From the NCBI GenBank assembly GCA_029938555.1, contig JAOZUR010000011.1, positions 12,327 to 58,408 of the forward strand: a stretch of DNA of 46,082 bases, in the 5' to 3' direction. Made by a program: the position numbers and the translations under genes. Under the pieces are notes generated by a model that worked only from the letters and a program-made list of their open reading frames with translations, searched no databases and was not told the origin of the DNA. This document shows, in pieces, positions 41,670 through 46,082 of this stretch. Position 1 is the first letter of the stretch. Each line of letters starts with the position of its first letter. The stretch comes from Candidatus Sabulitectum sp. GTDB taxonomy: Bacteria > Fermentibacterota > Fermentibacteria > Fermentibacterales > JCC-6.

Positions 41670-43775
41670 ATGCATAAGAATTCAAAATTTTATAAAATTC
41701 AAAACTGGGCAGGTCTAATACTACTCTTAGCTGCAGGGTATTATTTCTATTCTCAGTTACTGCCTGATTGGCAGCCAAAACTAGAAGAATTCTGGGCTAC
41801 TTCCAGGCAGGATGCCAGTAGACCATTAATGTTGCTATCTTTTGTGCTAGCGTGGTTCGGTTACTATTTTGCACCTCTTCCCTGGAAAAAGATTCTTGAA
41901 GCTCTAAAAGTTCCAAGAATTGATCGAGGCGAACTTCGAAGAAACTGGTACATCACGCAAATGGGCAGTTATATGCCAGGTAAACTCTGGATGGTCTTAG
42001 GAAGACTAACATTTCTCAAAATGAACGGTACTAGCACTTTCAAAGGTGTTACTGCCCTTATTCTTGAAAACATATACATGCTTATTGCCCTTGGAATACT
42101 AGCTCTTGTTGCTTTGCCCTTCCTAGGATCTGATCTTCCACCTGCGGTTACAATCGCACTGTGGATTTCAGCTGCTTTTGCTTTTCTTATGCTATTTGCA
42201 CCTGGATTACAGAAAGTCTTTGCAAAAAGAATGGCCAAAAATTTTGATGTGGATATGGAAGAGCTTCCTCACATAAGTCATAAAGACCAGTTCAAATTTA
42301 TTGGCGCTCATATTCTATCCTGGTCTCTTAGAAGTCTCGCACTATATGTATGGTTCAGAGGGTTTGGTGTTCCAGAATCTACCCCACCTGTTGCCATGGT
42401 GGCAGTATGTCTTCTTGCGGCTCCAGCATCTTGGTTGATAGCGCTGGTTATGGTTTTTATTCCTGGGGGAATTGGTGTAAGAGAATCAATCAGAGGTTTG
42501 TTTCTTGCTCCTTTTGTAGTTGGTGGCATGGCTGTAGCAACAACAATAGCCCTTGCACAACGAGCTGTTGTTATGCTTGTAGAAATACTTTTTGCACTTC
42601 AGGCAGTAATTTATCAATTCCTTTGTAAACATTTCCCAGTAAAGATGAACCATTTGAATCAACTCTCACACTTAAGCTGGAGTGCAATGCAGGCATGGTT
42701 TTGCAGGCACAATATGGCAAAACCTCCACATCCTATTAATGTTACTTTTTCAGTTACTGGAAGATGCCAATCCAGATGCAAAACCTGTTACATATGGAAA
42801 GACAAAGAACACAAGAACATTTCTGAAGACCTAAATCTTGTTACAATAGAACGACTATTTAGATCAATAGGTTGGACTTACTTTTTTAATGTCTCCGGTG
42901 GTGAACCGTTCCTTAGAAATGATCTTGCAGATATTGTAAGGCTGGCGTGCAAACACCTTAGACCGGCAGTTGTACACATTCCAACCAATGCTATAATGCC
43001 TGAAAAAATCGAGGCCACCACAAGAGAAATTCTTGAAATCATTCATCAGGAAGCTCCAGGCACCGTATTAACTATCAAACCGTCTTTTGATGGAATTGGT
43101 GATCAGCATGATGAGATTAGGGGTGTTCCTGGTAACTTCACCAAGCTTCTTGATACCTTGTCAAGACTCAAAATACTCAGAGATGAATTTGAATACCTTC
43201 ATGTAGGCGTGGGCACTGTTGTTTCTAAATTTAATCAGAACAGCCTTGAATCAATAATTGATTATGCAAGCACTCTAGGAGTTAATACCTACATCAATGA
43301 AGTTGCCGAGGAAAGGGAAGAATTCTTTAACCTAGGCAGTGGCATCACCCCTGACGAAGACAGTTATCGAAAAATCATGCTCACTTTCAAAGATAATGTT
43401 AGAGCAAGCATGAAAGGTATGAAACTTCTTTCAAGAATAACAACTGCAATGCGCTTAGTCTACTATGACCTTGCTGCTGATATTCTTAAAGAGAACAAAC
43501 AAGTTATCCCATGTTATGCCGGTATTCTTAATGTACACATCAATTCTGATGGTGGAATCTGGCCATGTGCGGTATTAGCCTACAACGGTCAGATGGGTAA
43601 AGTTGGTGAAAACTCTGATTTCCTGGAAGTATGGAATTCAAAAGAAGCAAACAATATAAGAAAAAGCATAAAAGCAGGCGAATGTGCCTGCCCGCTTGCC
43701 AATCAAGCATACTCAAATATAATTATGGACCCAAAGAGCCTTATGAAAACTATATGGATTGCCATAAAAGGTTAA
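41670..43775 (+). CDS. Fusion of flippase-like UPF0104 membrane domain with radical SAM/SPASM-like enzyme
   Basis: 701 residues. Residues 1-~320: about eight helices with the UPF0104 motifs QMGSYMPGKLWMVLGRLTF (98-116) and FIPGGIGVRES (263-273). Residues ~355-700: radical SAM enzyme with C366-x3-C370-x2-C373 (GRCQSRCKTCYIW), SGGEP (409-413), KPSFDG and GVGTVV; then a SPASM-like auxiliary cluster region with C615 (PCYAGILNVHINSDGG), C633 (WPCAVL) and C672/C674 (GECACP). By family knowledge the first Cys triplet holds the SAM-cleaving [4Fe-4S] cluster. The layout copies MprF (flippase plus cytosolic synthase) but with a radical SAM domain in place of the aminoacyl-tRNA-dependent synthase. It abuts the YfhO gene, so both are coexpressed. 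The substrate is unknown; a lipid-linked glycan or a peptide is possible. Confidence 0.92.
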   Translation: MHKNSKFYKIQNWAGLILLLAAGYYFYSQLLPDWQPKLEEFWATSRQDASRPLMLLSFVLAWFGYYFAPLPWKKILEALKVPRIDRGELRRNWYITQMGSYMPGKLWMVLGRLTFLKMNGTSTFKGVTALILENIYMLIALGILALVALPFLGSDLPPAVTIALWISAAFAFLMLFAPGLQKVFAKRMAKNFDVDMEELPHISHKDQFKFIGAHILSWSLRSLALYVWFRGFGVPESTPPVAMVAVCLLAAPASWLIALVMVFIPGGIGVRESIRGLFLAPFVVGGMAVATTIALAQRAVVMLVEILFALQAVIYQFLCKHFPVKMNHLNQLSHLSWSAMQAWFCRHNMAKPPHPINVTFSVTGRCQSRCKTCYIWKDKEHKNISEDLNLVTIERLFRSIGWTYFFNVSGGEPFLRNDLADIVRLACKHLRPAVVHIPTNAIMPEKIEATTREILEIIHQEAPGTVLTIKPSFDGIGDQHDEIRGVPGNFTKLLDTLSRLKILRDEFEYLHVGVGTVVSKFNQNSLESIIDYASTLGVNTYINEVAEEREEFFNLGSGITPDEDSYRKIMLTFKDNVRASMKGMKLLSRITTAMRLVYYDLAADILKENKQVIPCYAGILNVHINSDGGIWPCAVLAYNGQMGKVGENSDFLEVWNSKEANNIRKSIKAGECACPLANQAYSNIIMDPKSLMKTIWIAIKG

Positions 43776-43825
43776 TTTAATCAAAGTTAGCAGAGAGTCT
43801 ACAAATACAATGAAAGGATATGTTT

Positions 43826-44689
43826 ATGAAATTGTCAATACTTCTTGTTTTACTAGTTACCGTTATGATGTTCGCAGAAAATCCAGGAATCTACGGAACT
43901 ACAAATAATCCTGCACCTGCACAACCTGCAACAGATACTTTTGAAATTATTGTGATTAATACCTTTGTGTGCCCGTATGCAGATATGATTCTTGGTATGG
44001 ATTATGTAAGTTCAGAAGAACTCCTTCTTTTCACAGACAATACTATCGATAATGAAACTCTTTGGGTTGCCAATCCAGACGATGGTACTGAAGTGAGCGC
44101 AATATCATTGACCTGGAGCACTCCCGACCCTTTTGGTATTGCGGATAATTATTCCTCAGGCGGTGAACCTCATTGCAATGATTTTGGTGATACTATGATA
44201 TGGTATGGTCAAAGCTTTGATAACTCATATGTAAATCCATATGAAGCTGATGGAAGAGGGATGGACTTCGACGGCACATATATTTGGGAAGCTCATGGAC
44301 CACTTTATGCAACATCAGGTGCTTGTCTTCGAATGAATCCTGATGGTACAGGGCACACTTTTTATAACTTACCTGGTATCACAACTCAGCTCAGTGGCCT
44401 AACCACTTATCCTATTTCCGGTTCACTTGGAATTGCTGTAACTGCTTATAGTACATCTTCTGATAAGTACATCTGGTTTTTCGAATTTGATGGAAACAAC
44501 ATGACACTGCTCGGTTCAGCCGAACTTCCTGACTGTTACATATCTTTCGGACTGACCTATGCAGATACTCGGGATAGTTTCTTCTGGTCCTGGCTAGATG
44601 AAAGCGCCGGTTATCACATCAGCGAACTTCAGATTACGGGAACCTCCCTCCAGAGAAACACATGGGGCGCCATTAAGTCGTCTTTCTAG
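43826..44689 (+). CDS. Secreted protein of unknown function, possibly beta-propeller-like
   Basis: 287 residues with signal peptide MKLSILLVLLVTVMMFAENPG. The ATG at 43826 is chosen over 43820 because AAAGG is then eight bases away. The mature protein is rich in Asp, Gly, Thr and Tyr, with repeated blade-like segments (MDYVSSEELLLFTDNT, ADGRGMDFDGTYIWEAHGP, SSDKYIWFFEFDGNNMTLLG, RDSFFWSWLDESAGYHISEL), suggesting a small beta-propeller. Four single cysteines (VCPYAD, PHCNDF, GACLRM, PDCYIS). No sorting domain at the end. It follows the radical SAM fusion by 50 bp and is followed by a terminator, so it is probably the last gene of the transcript. Confidence 0.75.
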   Translation: MKLSILLVLLVTVMMFAENPGIYGTTNNPAPAQPATDTFEIIVINTFVCPYADMILGMDYVSSEELLLFTDNTIDNETLWVANPDDGTEVSAISLTWSTPDPFGIADNYSSGGEPHCNDFGDTMIWYGQSFDNSYVNPYEADGRGMDFDGTYIWEAHGPLYATSGACLRMNPDGTGHTFYNLPGITTQLSGLTTYPISGSLGIAVTAYSTSSDKYIWFFEFDGNNMTLLGSAELPDCYISFGLTYADTRDSFFWSWLDESAGYHISELQITGTSLQRNTWGAIKSSF

Positions 44690-44713
44690 AAAAAATCAAA
44701 TTGTTTAACAACT

Positions 44714-44747
44714 AAGGCGGGGCACTTGCTCCGCCTTTCTTGTTATT
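44714..44747 (+). terminator. Intrinsic terminator after the sigma/envelope operon
   Basis: 10-bp stem (44714-44723 with 44728-44737, one G-U pair), loop ACTT, then TCTTGTTATT. It lies 25 bp after the stop at 44689 and is the clearest terminator in the window. Confidence 0.82.
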
Positions 44748-44780
44748 AAGATTTAGCAAACAAGTAGAGGGCTCAGTCCG

Positions 44781-45133
44781 TCAATGTGGTGCATGAACAC
44801 CAAGACATTTAGGCACATTTTTTTCAATCTCGTTTAACTGTTCTGTCTTCGCCGGTACTTTGATATCAATGGACCTGAGAGATTCCTGATTCATGTATCT
44901 TCTTCCCGATATCCAATCCTCGTGTTGTTCCAATAAAACCATCCCAACAAGCCTGATCACAGAGTCCCTGTTAGGAAATATCCCCATGTTCCTGCTCTTC
45001 GCTTCACCTGAACCATGGCTCTTTTCGAACGCTTTCTCGACTCAAGCAACCAGTTGGGATAGTAACTATTTTTCCTAAGTTTTGGAATATTCAGATCGAG
45101 AGTCCCAGCTCTGGTATGCAGAGCTCTAGTGCA
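44781..45133 (-). pseudogene. Remnant of an IS256-family transposase, internally deleted and frameshifted
   Basis: Minus strand, two frames. From 45133 down, one frame reads RALHTRAGTLDLNIPKLRK, then NSYYPNWLLESRKRSKRAM, a typical segment near residues 80-120 of IS256 (mutator) transposases; it runs on as VQVKRRAGT. At about 44985 (ACATGGGGATA) one base is missing, and the other frame continues GIFPNRDSVIRLVGMVLLEQ, HEDWISGRRY to the stop at 44781, the normal C-terminus. The ~220-residue catalytic middle is gone. An in-frame stop near 45135 cuts it off upstream; traces such as QNAYRS suggest the IS ran further to about 45165. Not functional. Confidence 0.8.
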
Positions 45134-45137
45134 CTAG
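45107..45137. repeat. Hairpin and adjoining 12-bp palindrome in the transposase remnant
   Basis: AGCTCTG-GTATG-CAGAGCT (45107-45125) followed directly by the perfect palindrome CTAGTGCACTAG (45126-45137). The palindrome sits where the transposase frame breaks, so it may mark an insertion or excision scar. The rest of 45138-45234 is AT-rich with no feature I can name. Confidence 0.4.
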
Positions 45138-45234
45138 GCGACCGATAAGCGTTTTGATGCTTGCAGAGAATCCTCAATTCATTTCAAAAACGCAAACACT
45201 CAAATACCAATATAGATATACCGCAATGTAAGTA

Positions 45235-45263
45235 TTGACAATAGAACGATATTTGCATATTGT
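45235..45263 (+). promoter_or_regulatory. Promoter of the type I restriction-modification genes
   Basis: TTGACA (45235-45240), 17 nt, TATTGT (45258-45263), 22 bp before the ATG. A 7-bp inverted repeat, GACAATA and TATTGTC, spans the -35 and -10, so a regulator could cover both elements. Confidence 0.6.
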
Positions 45264-45284
45264 CGTTAGAACATTGGAGGCATA

Positions 45285-45836
45285 ATGCAGATAAAAGATT
45301 TAGCAAAGACAAGAATTGGTCATTCATTCAGACACAAACTGGTCAATGACCCTGAGGGAAACACCAAAATAATACAACCGAAGAATATTTCTTCAACAGG
45401 TTTTCTCGATTTAAAAAACTATCCGCCAATTCAAACAAAGATTGTACCAAACAATCCATTAGCTACAGGTGAAGTTTTATTTCTAAACAAAGGAAGGTTT
45501 GTTGCAGCTATTTTTAACGAATCAGAACAAGAGTGCTGGACTACACCAGGCTCTGTAATAATTCTTACTCTAAACTCAACTAAAATCTTACCAGAATATC
45601 TTGCTCTTTACCTAAATTCTTCAAAAGGGCGACAAAAACTTAACAGAGTAACTGAATTTAGTTCAATTCCCTTTATCACAAGAACCAATTTGGAACGAAT
45701 AGATATTCCCATACCCTCCAAAGACAAACAGAAAAACCTCATTAATCTTATGAGCACAATTTCAAGATATGAAAAGTTAACAACAAGAAAAACTAATTTA
45801 CTTAAAAATATTCTTAATGCAAAATTGGAGTTTTAA
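45285..45836 (+). CDS. Half-size type I restriction-modification specificity subunit (HsdS-like, one target-recognition domain)
   Basis: 183 residues. One TRD (LAKTRIGHSFRHKLVNDPEG, IQPKNISSTGFLDL, EVLFLNKGRFVAAIF, PGSVIILTL, ILPEYLALYLNS, IPFITRTNLERIDIPIPS) followed by one helical conserved region (KQKNLINLMSTISRYEKL...). Normal HsdS has two TRDs and ~400 residues, so this half-subunit would dimerise to recognise a palindromic site (known for engineered and some natural half-S proteins). Strong ribosome-binding site GGAGG. It precedes hsdM by 2 bp, the reverse of the common order. Confidence 0.82.
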   Translation: MQIKDLAKTRIGHSFRHKLVNDPEGNTKIIQPKNISSTGFLDLKNYPPIQTKIVPNNPLATGEVLFLNKGRFVAAIFNESEQECWTTPGSVIILTLNSTKILPEYLALYLNSSKGRQKLNRVTEFSSIPFITRTNLERIDIPIPSKDKQKNLINLMSTISRYEKLTTRKTNLLKNILNAKLEF

Positions 45837-45838
45837 AA

Positions 45839-46082
45839 ATGACTTATTCACAAGAAAGCCTTAACAGAATACTATGGAATGCTGCTGATTCATCAAGGTC
45901 AAATGTAGATGCAAGTATTTACAAAGATTATGTCTTAATGTTTCTTTTCTATAAGTACATGAGTGATCTGTACCAGGCAGAGCTTGAAAAACTGAAAATA
46001 AGATATGCCAATAATGAAGAAAGAATTAGAATAAGAATCAAAAAATTCAGATTCATTCTTCCTGAAGGCACAACCTTCTCTG
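45839..46082 (+). CDS. hsdM: Type I restriction-modification DNA methyltransferase subunit (HsdM), N-terminus only
   Basis: ATG at 45839, two bases after the HsdS stop, with TTGGAG upstream; open to the window edge (81 codons). The start (SLNRILWNAADSSRSNVDAS, then IYKDYVLMFLFYKYMSDLYQ) is the typical HsdM N-terminal helical domain. The SAM-binding and NPPF motifs would lie beyond the window. The restriction subunit hsdR, if present, must be downstream. Confidence 0.9.
   Translation, partial: MTYSQESLNRILWNAADSSRSNVDASIYKDYVLMFLFYKYMSDLYQAELEKLKIRYANNEERIRIRIKKFRFILPEGTTFS

Noticed and set aside
41670-43775. Frameshift-free fusion being a sequencing artefact of two genes
   Set aside because: The frame is open through the junction (residues 320-355) with normal-looking linker sequence and no ribosome-binding site plus start just before the radical SAM part; still worth confirming in relatives.
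44893-45078. Plus-strand 61-residue ORF
   Set aside because: It is the antisense shadow of the transposase remnant, which matches a known family on the other strand.
45107-45137. Attachment site or regulatory element for the restriction locus
   Set aside because: The hairpin coincides with codons of the degraded transposase and no integrase or matching direct repeat was seen.

Overview
The window is 46 kb of AT-rich (roughly 40% GC by eye), gene-dense bacterial DNA using the standard code. Genes sit in long same-strand runs with 1-14 nt overlaps (ATGA, GTGA, TAATG junctions), so translational coupling is the rule. Several features suggest a Gram-negative, probably anaerobic or microaerophilic member of the FCB group or a neighbouring candidate phylum (for example Fermentibacteria- or Cloacimonadota-like): an LpxH-like enzyme and a TolC channel imply an outer membrane; two ~1000-residue secreted proteins end in a type IX-secretion-like sorting domain; there is a B12-dependent class II ribonucleotide reductase and a radical SAM enzyme. 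The taxonomic guess is an inference from gene content only.

Layout. 1-3412 (minus): truncated RhlE-type DEAD-box helicase with its own strong promoter and a structured ~185 nt leader, an RluA-family pseudouridine synthase, a VF530-type protein, a YehS/DUF1456 protein and an unlisted 37-residue lysine-rich protein. 3460-12918 (minus): fabD, a membrane-transporter/spermidine-synthase-like fusion, and two tandem secreted paralogues. 12949-24596 (minus): an almost gap-free run, yicC > gmk-coaB fusion > family-4 uracil-DNA glycosylase > dnaB > radA > PIN/TRAM protein > ispDF > dedA > glgA > YIP1-like protein > tolC. 24813-27969 (plus): rqcH, deoB, cdd. 27887-29962 (minus): a PAS-rich, catalytically degenerate hybrid sensor kinase whose tail overlaps cdd. 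30092-30328 (plus): a PC4-like ssDNA-binding protein. 30340-33091 (minus): nrdJ and an overlapping prepilin.

33301-44747 (plus) is the most interesting part. An ECF sigma factor and a zinc anti-sigma factor with exactly the Cys/His spacing of redox-sensing RsrA head an overlapping gene string: two small exported proteins, LpxH-like phosphoesterase, GT2 and GT4 glycosyltransferases, an NAD-dependent sugar epimerase-like protein, an AglD/MprF-type flippase-like protein, a YfhO-type GT-C-like protein, and a fusion of a second flippase-like domain to a radical SAM/SPASM domain. A secreted protein and a clear intrinsic terminator close the unit. I read it as a redox- or envelope-stress-regulated envelope glycolipid assembly and modification locus. 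The flippase-radical SAM protein looks like an MprF-style layout in which the aminoacyl-lipid synthase has been replaced by a radical SAM enzyme.

44781-45133 is a wreck of an IS256-family transposase (internally deleted and frameshifted). 45285-46082 begins a type I restriction-modification locus with an unusual order: a half-sized specificity subunit, then hsdM running off the window. No tRNA, rRNA, CRISPR array or replication origin was recognised.
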